Shown here piece after piece: positions 13,901 to 25,900 of a stretch of DNA of 64,000 bases; positions within the stretch are counted from its first letter, which is position 1, and each line of letters starts with the position of its first letter. The stretch lies in assembly GCF_003597395.2 (NCBI RefSeq), contig NC_133770.1:200729259-200793258 (forward strand), written 5' to 3'. Source of the DNA: Chelonoidis abingdonii (Eukaryota; Chordata; Testudines; Testudinidae). A model generated the notes under the pieces. It saw only the letters and a list, made by a program, of their open reading frames with translations, ran no database searches and was not told the DNA's origin. Made by a program: the position numbers and the translations under genes.

Positions 13901-16900
13901 TGTATTCAGCCTACTGAGGAGGGGAATGGTCAGAAACAAAAGACATATCAAGTTTAAGAACTTCCAGTTATGAAAAACATTTGTTAAAATGAACGTTTAT
14001 ATAGTAAAAAGTGTATGGTTTACTTGCTCATTTTTATTTTTATTTTAGAATTAAACTTAGCATATACATGCAAGAGTTATCTGAAAGGTGGTTTTTTTAG
14101 TAGTAGTGAAGGACTTAATATATTAACTTATATTGGAACAGCTTCATGATGTGGCCCTGATCCTGTACCATGTGGACAGACTGCTGTATTTGCATGGAGT
14201 CCATTGATTTCAGTAGGGATCTACCCATACGTTACAACTTGCAGCATAAGACTTACATCAGCCAAAAACACAGGCAGTTGTTAACAAACTTCAGTGAACT
14301 TTCAAGAGTTACCTATATTGGTGAAACAACTGGAATACTGTGTGTGTTTTATCCACATTTAAAAAGGATGTTGAAAAACTTGAGGCTGAAAAAGAGCGAC
14401 AACAATTATTTGAGGGCTGGAGAAAATGCCTTATAGTAAAAGACTTAAAGAGCTCAATCTGTTTAATTTATCAAAAAGAAGACAAAGGTGACTTGATCAT
14501 AGTGTAGAATCTAGCAGAGAACCATGCTGGAAACTGAAGCTGGACAAATTCGTAGAATTCTTAAAAATAGGGCATACATTTTTAACAGTATCAGTGACTA
14601 ACTAATAAAACAAACTATCAGAAGAAGTAGTTAATCCTCCTGACCCCTTCAAATCAAGACTGGATGCTTTCTGGAAGGTTATGCGTTAACCAAACACATC
14701 AGTGGTGTCAGTGCAGAGACAATCGGGTCAAGTTTACTGGTCTGTGAAATGTAGGAGGCGAAACTAGATGATTTAATGGTCCCTTCTGGCCTTAAACTGT
14801 TTGAATCTAGGTTAGAAGGAAGTTTCCATTTTTTTATTTTGCTGTACTTTGCCTATAAGGGGATGTGGTTTCAGTTTAATCATATTCTTTCTTACTATTC
14901 AGGCTAGCTGCAAGCTGAGCCAACCCACTCACCTTATCAGTTCATTAAACCACTTCCGTTAGCATCCTTCGAGTAAAGCAATGTTTGGTGATGTTCATCT
15001 CTAAACAACAGCTAGAGATGAACTACTTTTTTTTTTTTGGTATTGTGGGGGTCCAACTTGGTTGTGTATGTGTGTACTGGTTGCTACTGCAATATAAAAG
15101 TTAAATACATGTAAGGTAGGGAGAAGGGGGCATATTTGTAATGCAGAAAATATTTTGGGGGAGGCGTGTGTGGAGGAAAATTGAACCTGATCTTGCTGTT
15201 TAGCTGCATAGAGTAATGTGGCTCACACAGTCCAGCTTGCACGAAATGAAGACTTTCAGAGCATTAGGTTTCTATTTCTAAAGAATAATATTTCAGGAAT
15301 CACTTTAAACATTCAAGGCAGTTCTGCTAATTTTTCCTGTGAGCAGTAACTGTGCACATTACCTTAGATGTAGAAACTGGGGGGAAAAAAGGCCCTGATT
15401 TTTGTGATGTTCCTCTCAACTATAGCATGAGATTAGTTTAACAATTGCACCACGAAGGCCCTTATTTCTGCAAATTGTTCCATGCAGGTAGTCTGTGGAC
15501 TTTTTTGGAACTCCACACAGAATAGCTTTCAGGATTGGGGTCCATCTTTGTATTCCAGAAAAATAAAATGGTTACTGATATGGCAGACAGAGGCCAGTTT
15601 ATTATCACAAAGATACCTTGTATTTCACACATTGCATTTATATTATATTTTATAATCCAAAAATAGCTAACTTTGAGGTTAATTTTATACCTGGCTTTTC
15701 TTTTTTGAGGTTATAATAGTTTTCCTTGCACCATTGTGGGAAGTGTAATAATGACATTGAGTCCAAACTGAGTATATGATGATAATTATTTAATAACAGC
15801 CATTCTATTAAGGTTTTAATATAAATAACTGAAAATAAAAAATAAATTCACTGAATAGCATAAATATTGCTATTTGTCATTGAATAAACGTAAATGTAAT
15901 TATTGACTTGATAGTTGGAGAATTACTTTTCCCCACAAATTCAACCAAAGGTAACCATATATTTAAAAACATTTTTTTCCCAAATGTTGAGTAGTTTTTT
16001 TTAGATGAGGCTTCCTGTTGCTGCTGTTTACCAAGTTTTATAAAACAATATGTTTTTGAAAGATAATGTGTTTTCCCATAATTTGCAATAGAACTACTAA
16101 ATGCAGCTCACCAGAATATCAGAATATTCTTTAATTAAAATATTTTTTTTCCAACAGAATTAGCAACAATTGTACCAGTGGTCCACTGGCAAATTACAAT
16201 TGGTGTAATATATTTAATTTGTTCACACAGTTGATTCTAATTATTTTTTAGGGTGATACTTCCAAATTGTACATGAAATTCCTTTGTATCACACAGTCAT
16301 ATTTTCTCTTGTCCTTCCTATTTTAGCCTTACTGATGTAAAGTAGTGCTGATAAGTAACGTGTAATAATTTTCTTTTGTACTACAAGGTGCTGATCATTT
16401 TTTCCCCGTGACACTTTTTCATTTCTTCAGTAAAGGCAGAAGTTCTTCACTGTAAAACTTAAGATAGTTGTCATTCACTTATCTATAATAAACAGTGTTC
16501 CTGTTACGTATTCTTCGATTTTGTGAATATAGCAAATTTTAGGAATTGTATTTTCCTTTATCTATTAATAATGTCAGTGACAGATGAACCCCTGCTTTCC
16601 CCCAATATTTGATAAGGTCCACCTTTGCTAAACTAGGATTAAAATCCTTATATTTATATATTGGCTGAAGAGACGATTGAGGCAGATTTAATTTCTTTGA
16701 CATGGAATCTCATATTTTAGATATATAATATAAAGTGGAAAAAAGACTTTACAGGAGCATCCAGAAGTCCCAAGTAATATGAGATTTCTTTTGTGCTGGG
16801 AGCTTTATAAACACATAATGAAAGACAAGGTTCTGCCTGGAAAAACTTATTATCTAAATAGATCTGACAGAGGTGAAATGTCTTGCCCAAAGTCACATAG

Positions 16901-19900
16901 CAGGTTAGCAGCAGATCTGGGATTAAAACCCAAGTCTTCTGACTCCCAGCCACTTGCTCTATAGTCTAGCTGATGCGGTCTTTCTATAGATATAGTGTAT
17001 GCTGATTTCCCCCATCCAGCCTGATCACTTCTTAATTTTGTAATAGCGAGGCAGTCTCATGTAAATATTAATGATAACAATGTTTCATTCTTTAAGGCTG
17101 TGGTTCTCTTTGCTGGGCAAGCAGTGGACTGTCTCCATTTCAGACTGCACAGAGAAGCGCAAGCAGCAACTCGCTAATACACAGCATTATCAAGTTAGCT
17201 TCCCGAACACTAACTGAGAACAGCGCAATTCAGCGTATGGTCTTTACTCTTCTTTCCAACCTTGCTATTTCTCATGACTGCAAAGGTGTTATTCAAAAGG
17301 TAAAGTGGCAACATTATTTATTTCTATATTTTTTGAGCACCTAAAGAGTTGCAAGGTGCATCACAAAACTAAGACAAGACACGTTCTTGGCTCTTGAAGG
17401 CCAAAAATCTAAAGCCCAGTCCAGCAACACTTGCAGATATGAGTTACTTTGTGTATGTGCAGAGTCCCAAAAATGTGAATGGGGCATGTTTAAATATTTG
17501 CAGAATCAGGTTCCTACACTCAACATGACCTAAATAAGAGAGAACTGTAAAAATCTCTTATGAGAGACACAAAGTGGGTGAGGTAATATCTTTTATTGGA
17601 TCAACTTCTGGTGGTGAAGGGGACAAGCTTTGTAGCATCACAGAGGTCTTCCTCAGGTCTGAAGATGGTAACCAGAGTGTCACAGCTAAATACAAGGTGG
17701 GACAGGTTGTTAAACATAAAGGGTTCATACATGTTGTAGGAGACCACTTAAAAATGAAGTGGGCACTTAAAACCTCTGCAGTCTTAGGACAAAGGCAGCT
17801 GTGTGTTCCAAATTGTAGTTTGTGAGCTATAAAACCAGCTTCTGTTAAGTTCCTGATTTTTAGTGTCCAGCAGTGATGAGGGATGTTGCTGTATAGGAAG
17901 GTGGCATCCATGATGGCAAGGATGGTGTCTGAGGAAGGTTGTTGATGTTAGAGAGTTTCTAGAGGAAGTCAGATGTATCCTGGAGGAAACTGCCTCTTTC
18001 TGTTGGTGAGTGATTTGAGGGTGATTTCTAGGAGTCCTGATATTCATTTCAATAAGAGTGCTGCTGATATTCATTCAGTGAAAAGGGTGTGCCTAGATTC
18101 CCTTGTTTGTGTGTCTTGAGAACCATGTGGAAGATCCCTGGGGTGATTTTTGTAGGGGAGCAGGCTGTAGAGTTTATCTTTGAGTTGTTTAGGGAAGGAT
18201 TTCATGATGTCCTTAAATTATTGTGGTGTGGGATCTTCTTTGAGTTCTTTATCATAGGTGAGATCCAAGAGTTGTCAGCTGACCTCTTTAATGTAGTCAT
18301 CATGACTGCATACCCTTTGTCTGATGGTTTGATCACTATCTGATGTTTGGATTTCAGGAACTGTACAGCTGTCCTCTTGATGGTAGAGAGATTATGGTGG
18401 ATGTCATTTTTGTTAAAGATTTCACAGTTGATTATTTTTCCTGAAGCAATCAATATAATGATGATCAAGTGTGTGCTTTTGTTCACTGAGGGGAGGTGTC
18501 CCGTCATGATATTTTTTTCATGTAACAGAGAGAGGAGATATGGTTGTTGTGAGTGAATTATTTGAGGCAGAGTTGGTGAAAGAATTCTTCTAGTTCCACA
18601 TGTTAGTATGGTATCAGGTTCTGTGGTGGGGCAGAAGTTCAATCCCTTAGAGAGTAAAGATAATTCATTTCATGTTAGAGGGAGTTCTGATCGGTTGATG
18701 TTGTCGAGGTGTCATTGGTGTCAGTGTTATGGGTCCTGGTGTTGTGGTTTCTACCAGAAGGGTCAATCTGTTGGTTGTGGAGTTGTTGAAATTGGTTGAA
18801 GTGTGTGTGTGTGTGTGTTTTGAATGGCTTTCATCAGGGTTTTTTTTACGGGGGAGAGGGTGTTATACTTTTTTTAGGTTTCCTACAGTACCTCCATGAT
18901 TTTTTTTAGGAATATAAGAATGACTATACTGGATCAGACCAAGTCCATCTAGCGCAGTATCCTGTCTTCCAACAGCAGTTGGTGCAAGATGCTTCAAACT
19001 GAGTGAACAGAACAGGTCAATTTATCAGGTCATCCATCCGCTGTCATCCAGTCCCAGCTTCTTGCGGTCAAAAGTTTAGTGCAGAGATCCCCAAACTTTT
19101 TACTTTATGTCCCCCTGCAACTCCTGGTGCCGGGAGTGGGGTCCCAGCTCCGTGAGGTGGGGACGCAGACAAGGGTCAGGAGGCTGAGGCCACAGCTGGA
19201 GGTGGGCATGGAGCCTGGACGCAGAGCCAAGAGCCCAGGCGGGGGGGCCAGCAGCAGCGGAGCCCCAGCTGTGCCCCGACCAGCATTCCTCGGTGCCCTC
19301 TAGAGGGGTGTGCCCCACGATTGGCGACCTTGTTTAGGTCAATCAGTGGCTCTGGGTGTCCCTATCTTCCATTAACTTACCTAATTCCTTTTTAAATCCT
19401 GTTTTACTTGTGGCCTTCACTACATCCCCTGACAATGAGTTCCACAGGTTGACTGCATTATGTGGAGAAATATTTCCTTATGTTTGTTTTAAACCAGCTG
19501 CTTATTAATTTGAGTGACCCCTGGTTCTTGTGTTATGTGAAAGGGTAAATAACACTTCCTTATTAACCCTTTAAGTGTTATTTAAAGGGTAAATAACACT
19601 TCCTTATTAACCTTCTCTATACCATTCATGATTTTATAGACCTTATTATATCCTCCCTCAGCAGTCTCTTTTTCTATCTGAGAAGTCCCTGTCTGTTTAA
19701 TCTCTCATAATGAATCTGTTCCATACCCTTAATCATTTTTGTTGCCCTTTCTCTGTACTTTTTGCAATTCTAATATTTTGTGTGTGTGTGTGTGAGAGAG
19801 AGAGTGGGGGGGGGGGAATGGAGTGAATAGAAATGCATGCAGAATTCAAGGTACTGGAGTGCCATGAATTTATATAGTAGCATTATGATTTTTTTTCTAT

Positions 19901-22900
19901 CTTCTTATTTATCCCTTCCCTGGTTACTGGTTACTAGCATTGTTAACTCTTTTTGACTGCCGCTGCGCATTGAGCTGATGTTTTCACAATGACTCCAAGA
20001 TTTCTTTTTTGAATGGTAACCGCTAATTTTGTATTTAGAGCTGGAATTTTTTTCTGGTGTGCATTACTTTGCATTTGTCAACATTGAATTTCATCTACCA
20101 TTTTATTACCCAGGCACCCAGTTTTGTGAGATCCCTTTGTAACTTTTTGCAGTTAAGTTTGGGCTTAATATATTGAGTAATTTTGTATCATCTGCAAACT
20201 TTGCCACTTAGGAAAAACTATTTCACTAGTAGGGTGCTGAAACACTGGAATGGGTTACCTAGGGAGGTATTGGAATCTCCATCCTTAGTGGTTTTTAAGG
20301 CCCGGTTTGACAAAGTCCAGTCTGGGATGATTTAGTTGGGGTTGGACTAGATGACTTCCTGAGGTCTCTTCCAACCCTAATCTTCCATTATTCTATGAGT
20401 TCACTATTCATTTTTTTTTTCCAGATCATTTATGTTCAACAGCACTGGTCCCAGCTGGGAGAGACCATTGTTTACCTCTATCCATTCTGAAAACTGATAA
20501 TTTATTCCTATCCTTTGTTTCCTGTTTTTTAACCAGTTACTTGTCCATGGGAGGACCTTCTCTCTTATCCCATGACTCCTTACGTTAAGAGCCTTTGATG
20601 AGGGACCTTGTCCGAGGCTTTCTGAAAGTCCAAATACATTGGATCACCCTTGTCCTCATGTCTGACACTTTCAAAGAATTCTAATAAATTGGTGAGGCAT
20701 GATTTCCCTTTACCAAAGCCGTGTTGACTCTTCAGCAACATATGTTGATCTGTGTGTTTGATAATCCTGTTCTTTACTATAGTTTCAACCAGTTTGCCTG
20801 ATACTGCGATTAGGCTTGCCTGTAATTATAAATAAATAGCCTGTAATTTCCAGGATCACCTCTGGAGCCCATTTTATAAAATGACATCACATTGGCTATC
20901 TGCCAGTCATCTGATACAGAGGCTAAATATCAGAGTTGTTAGTTCTTCAATTTCATATCTGAGTTCTGTTAGAACTCTTGAGTGAATATTATCTATAATT
21001 CTATAAGGTGCCACAAAACTCTTTTGCCACTTTTACAGATCCAGACTAACACAGCTACCCCTCTGATACTTGTCATTCTGGAACAGTTTCTCAGATTGGT
21101 CACCTAAAAAGAATGGCCCTGGTGTGGGAATCTCTCTCACATCCTCTGCAGTGAAGACTGATGCAAAAAATTCATTTAGCTTCTCCACAAAGGCCTTGTC
21201 TTCCTTGAGTGCTCATTTAGTACCTTAGTGGGCCAGTAGCCCCTTTGATTGTTGGGCAGGATTCCTGCTTCTGATGTGCTTCATTTTGTTGTTAGTTTTT
21301 GTCTTTTGCTAGTTGCTCTTCAAATTCTTTTTTGTCCTGCCTAATTATACTTGACTTGCCAGAGTTTATGCTCCCTTCTGCTTTCTAGGATTTGGCTTCC
21401 AGTTTTTACAGGAAATCTTTGTGTCTCTAACCACCTGTTTTGCTCTGTTTAGCCACAGTGACATTTTTATGGTTCTTTTACTGTATTTTTTATTATTTAT
21501 GTTATTTGGGGTAGACCTGAAGTTCGAGCCTCTCTTATGGTGGTTTTAAAAAGTTGCCGTGCTGCTTGCAGGGATTTCACTCTTGTTACTGTTCCTTTTA
21601 ATTGCTGTTTAACTAGCTTCCTTCTTTTTTATGTAGTTCCCCTTTTTGAAGTTAAATGCTGCTGTGTTGGGTTTCTTTGGTATTTTTCCCCTCTACAAGA
21701 ATGCTACATTTAATTACTTCATAATCGCTATTACTGAGAGGTTCACTTATATTCACCTGTTCAACCAGACTAAATCAAAAATTCCCTTGACTCTTGTGGG
21801 TTCCAGGCATTAATGGTGTCTAGAAATTTTATCTCTGCATCCCATTCTGAGGAGGCATATTCCCAGTCAATATAGGAATAGATGAAATCCCCCATTATTA
21901 TTGGATTTTCTATTTTTGTAGGCTCTCTAATCTCCCTGAGTATTTCACAAATCACCATCATGCTAGTCAGGTGGTCGGTATTGTACTCCTACTCTTATTT
22001 TTCAACCGTGAAATTTCTATCCATAAAGATTCTATGGTACAATTCAATTCATTTAAGATTTTTACTATATTTAACTCTGTGCTTTCTTTCATATATAGTG
22101 CCACTCCTCCACAAGTGTGACCTGCTCTGTTTTTCCTATATATTTTCTTCCATTTTGTTGGATCATGTGGTAATTTCTTGTTTGAGGTGCTACCTTCTGG
22201 AATGTGAGAGATGCTGGCGGTGGTTTCTCAATTTTTCTGCAGACCTTCTAGAGAGCTGTTCAGCATATTTGGAGTTGTATGTGATGGTCAGAAGGTTATA
22301 GATGGTGAGCCGTCTGGGGATAATGTTTTATTTCTTGCATTTGCTCAGGAAGTAGATGTCACTGTTAAGTTTGGCTTCCTTCTTCATGTTGTGGTGTTTC
22401 TATTTTAAACAGCAAAATTAAATCTTCCATTGTTATAGCCATAGTCCCAGGACATGAGACACACAAAGTGAGTGAGGTAAGATTTATAGCAGTCAGTATA
22501 TATTAGAAGAAGCTGTTCATGATTAAATAAGAAGATAAATCAAATGACACTACCAAAAGTTTATCTGTCTTGGTAATTAAAAAGAAAAATACACTTTTAG
22601 AGAGGAAAGCACCTAAATCAAATACTTTTACACTGTCAGTGGAGTTCTTGTTTAGTTATATAAGTTTAAGGGGTTTTTTTTCTTTTCCCTTATTCAAGTG
22701 TATGCCGAAAAGTTCTAATTTCATTCTTTTGAATTTTGCTTGATTTTGCTAGCTTTCATTGTATTAAATTATAAACTTTTTGGGACAAGGACTTTGTCTT
22801 ACTACGTACAGAGACTAGCATAGCGAGGCCTCAATGCTGACTGGAGCTTCTGCTGGTACTGAAATATAAATAGTCTTTGGCACTGATGCTCCAAAAGCTG

Positions 22901-25900
22901 GTAATAAAACATGTTTGGTGTTATCTGGTTGTATTTTATTTATGTCTTTGCAGAGTCCTTTCCAAATTAAGATTATATTGTTACTGGTGCCCCTTTTTGA
23001 TTAAGTTGCTGTGTTCTTAATCTCTCCTTTCTCCATGTGCTGTCAATGTACAGTACTGCACTTGAAGCTAATTTTTTGTTTGAAAATAAAATAATGATCA
23101 GAATCATGTATACAGCTCAGTATATTTAGAAATGAATTATATTGAAATGACTCGTATATCCGTGTTTCTTTTTTGGGAGAGTTTTCCTGTTGGAAGATAT
23201 CTCTCTAGCCTTTCATTTTGTTTTCTTTTACTGTTAGAGCAGCTGTCTGTCTAGTGAAAAGATTTGACTGTGGTTTTCTCTCCAGAGCTTATGCTTTGTT
23301 TTGGCTACAAAGATTCACTAGTTGAATGATTTCTCCCTCCTCCCTACCATCTGAGTGCTGCTGTCACAGATCGTGCAGGTCCTACTGGGGTTGAACTACA
23401 TTCCCTTGTGAGAGAATTAACTCATCACTATTCTACTTCATGTGATCAAAGCCAAGAAGTGTCTATCAACAAGATAAAAGATGTTTTGTTTTGTTTTGTT
23501 TTCTTGATTTAACAACTACCATAATGTGTTACCACTTCAGATCTGAAAGGAGTGACACACTCAGCTACAGACCCTCCTTAGAGTGGAGACCAACAAGCCA
23601 GACCCTCTCTCCCATGCAATGATAGAGTAAGGCTTCCATCTGCTCTAGAGCTCCTTAAAATGGAAGTAGAGTTTTTTGATACCGTGACCAATGCCAGGTC
23701 AAGCAAATCAAAGAGTCTCTGGGGCATCTCCAGCACTGAGGAAGCTATGTTCAGGAGAATGGAGGTTTCATGGCAGCTGCACAGAAAAGAAGGTCAACAA
23801 AGGATGGTTACTGACAGTGGGAGGAGTGGGCAAGCTCTGTTACGCTTTGTTTCTAGAACATTAGAGTAGATGATGCACTTTCCTGTAATGGCCAAGAAGT
23901 TCATGCCCTTTTACCGCACTTTATTTTCTTAAATGCTAATCTAACAGCTTTCTTGAAATGTAAGTAACGTACATACTGTTTTGATTTTTATGTCTACAGA
24001 TTGAGAGGGTCATGTGAGCCAATGAACTGAGAATGAGACAGTGTAACTCTTAAAACTGTTTAATTTGACAGATCACCAAGAAAAATGCCAGTAGTCATTG
24101 ACACGATAAGAAGCACTTAGTTTTGAAACACTTTTTTTTTTGCTATCACAAAATATTGCTGAAAAAATGTTTTGAATAATATGGACGTAGGAGACTAATA
24201 GTGGGAACGTGGGGACAGGTAGACCGGTACTCTGGCTACATGGAGGGTGTGTGTGAAAGCAGTGTTACTTAGCAATGAAATAATACTGTGTATTTTCTCT
24301 CTTCTGACAGAGTAACTTCTTACAGAACTTTTTGTCTCTGTCATTGCCAAAAGGAGAAAATAAAAGCCTTACTACATTGGCTAGCCATTGGCTAAAGCTG
24401 CTATTGAATATATCCTTTGGAGAAGATGGACAGCAGATGATCATGAAGCTAAATGGTGGTTTAGACCAGCTGTTGGAGATGAGCAAATACAAACACAAGA
24501 GTAGTCACCATATAGTCCTCCTTATTCTGCACAACATCTGCTTTAGTCCAACTAACAAGCCCAAGATACTTGCTAATGGTATATATCCAAATGACATCTA
24601 AACTCTCATATTTTATTGTAATTTTGAGTACTGACAGAAAATCCAGTATATTATTTACAAAAGCATTTTTTATTAAGTGAAGTGTTCAGTATTCTAACAA
24701 AATTTTGGGAAATTAACATATTTCTTCCAGTTTTTGTGGTTTATAAAGAATACTATAGCAAATATATCAGACAGCTAAAATTATTTTTATTGGTTCTTCT
24801 TCAAGTGCTGGTCCCAAAGGGTATCCACTCTCAGTGCACGTGTGCTGCAGGCACGCCGGAACCAGAAATCCTTCAGTAGCAATGTCCAGTGGTTCATGCC
24901 TACACCCTTCATCTCATGCTTTCAGTTGAGGGAATAAGGGGTGGCACAGGTCGACCTGCCTCTCCATTTCCTTTTCTACCACTCCTGGTCCGGGTTAGAA
25001 ACCTCTTGTGTCTATAGTCTTTAGTTTGCTCTAAGCTCTAACCTGTGAATACTGTAAATAGTTTAATTATTTTAAAAGATTTAGCATTTAATTTGTTAGT
25101 AGTTTTAGCAGGGAGCAGGGGATATATACCCCCAGTTATTCCTCCAGTGCTTGGGACACTTTTGTGTCCAAGGTCCTTGCTTTGTCTCACCTCTGGTCTT
25201 CCCATTAAGCATCCCACACAAGAGCTGCCTTTATTTGTTTGGGAATCACACATCCCATCAAAGTGTGAGATCTGCTCTTCCTTCTCCTCTTGCACTAGGC
25301 AGTCTTGGGAGTTCAGACTTTGACAGCATCTGATGGAGCTCTCCATGAGACCTTGATTGGATCTGGGACCCTTCTGCTCCCTGACTCATCATCTGGTGCC
25401 TCCAGCTTGGCACCAGCACAACCCTTGGCAGGTCCAGAGACTCTATGAATCAGAATCATAAAGCGGGTAAGGAGATACACACTCAAAAGAAGTCAGACAA
25501 AATCAGCTCAGCAGTCCTGGAAGAAGAGAGCTGCTTCTTCCTTTTCGTTTGGGTCCAGATGTGACTCCGTGCCCTGGAATGGGTATACCGGAGCTCACAA
25601 GGAACACAGGCCCCTCCCCGCTGCTGCAGGTCCGTGCTGGGGCTGGTGCAGAGAGGCGCCTCTCCCCGCCGCAGCAGGTCCATGCTGGGGGAGAGGCGCC
25701 TCTCCCTGTCGCAACTCTGAGCCCCTTTATAGGGCTTAAAGGAAACTGTGCAGCCATGCAGCTTAGAGGGAACTTAAGTTGGCACCTGGTCTGCCAGTAT
25801 CACAGATCCCTCTAGAGCAGGATATAGCCAGAGAAGCTCATATCGCTGGATCCACCAACAGCTTCTTCATATTCTCTGGGTGAGACAGTGATGGTCTCCC

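Larger units (their letters stand above)
12127..17096 (+). other. RTTN: RTTN intron between exons d and e
   Basis: Contains CR1 fragments in both orientations (12640-13018 minus, 14310-14815 plus), a fold-back repeat (13630-13850), MITE relics (14150-14245, 15451-15545) and a MIR (16855-16975). Nothing recognised in 12127-12639, 13020-13629, 14820-15450 or 15546-16850. Confidence 0.6.
18908..22165 (-). mobile_element. CR1 LINE, antisense, 3.3 kb, carrying later insertions
   Basis: The low-coordinate end is the reversed CR1 tail (GGAATATAAGAATGACTATA). Working up: 3' UTR, RT region (antisense blocks such as GATTTCCCTTTACCAAAGCC and TAACCAGTTACTTGTCCATG), and the endonuclease near 21770-22140, where the minus strand reads [20 protein letters not shown] then IIMGDF and, further up, [13 protein letters not shown]. 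The Pro-x-x-Met-Gly-Asp-Phe box is the endonuclease active-site region. The 5' end is truncated at about 22165. Interrupted by hAT (19082-19331), CR1 (20210-20399) and a 70-bp foreign fragment (20998-21068). Confidence 0.8.
17300..24310 (+). other. RTTN: RTTN intron between exons e and f
   Basis: Dominated by a nested repeat stack at 17560-22480 (PLE, CR1, second CR1, hAT). There is a MITE at 17411-17514 and a (TTTTG)n run near 23484-23502. I see nothing recognisable in 22490-23480 or 23510-24310; the open frame at 23660-23869 lacks splice support and known similarity. Confidence 0.6.

Noticed and set aside
21882..22408. 139-codon plus-strand frame with many hydrophobic residues
   Set aside because: It is antisense to CR1 endonuclease and PLE coding remnants.
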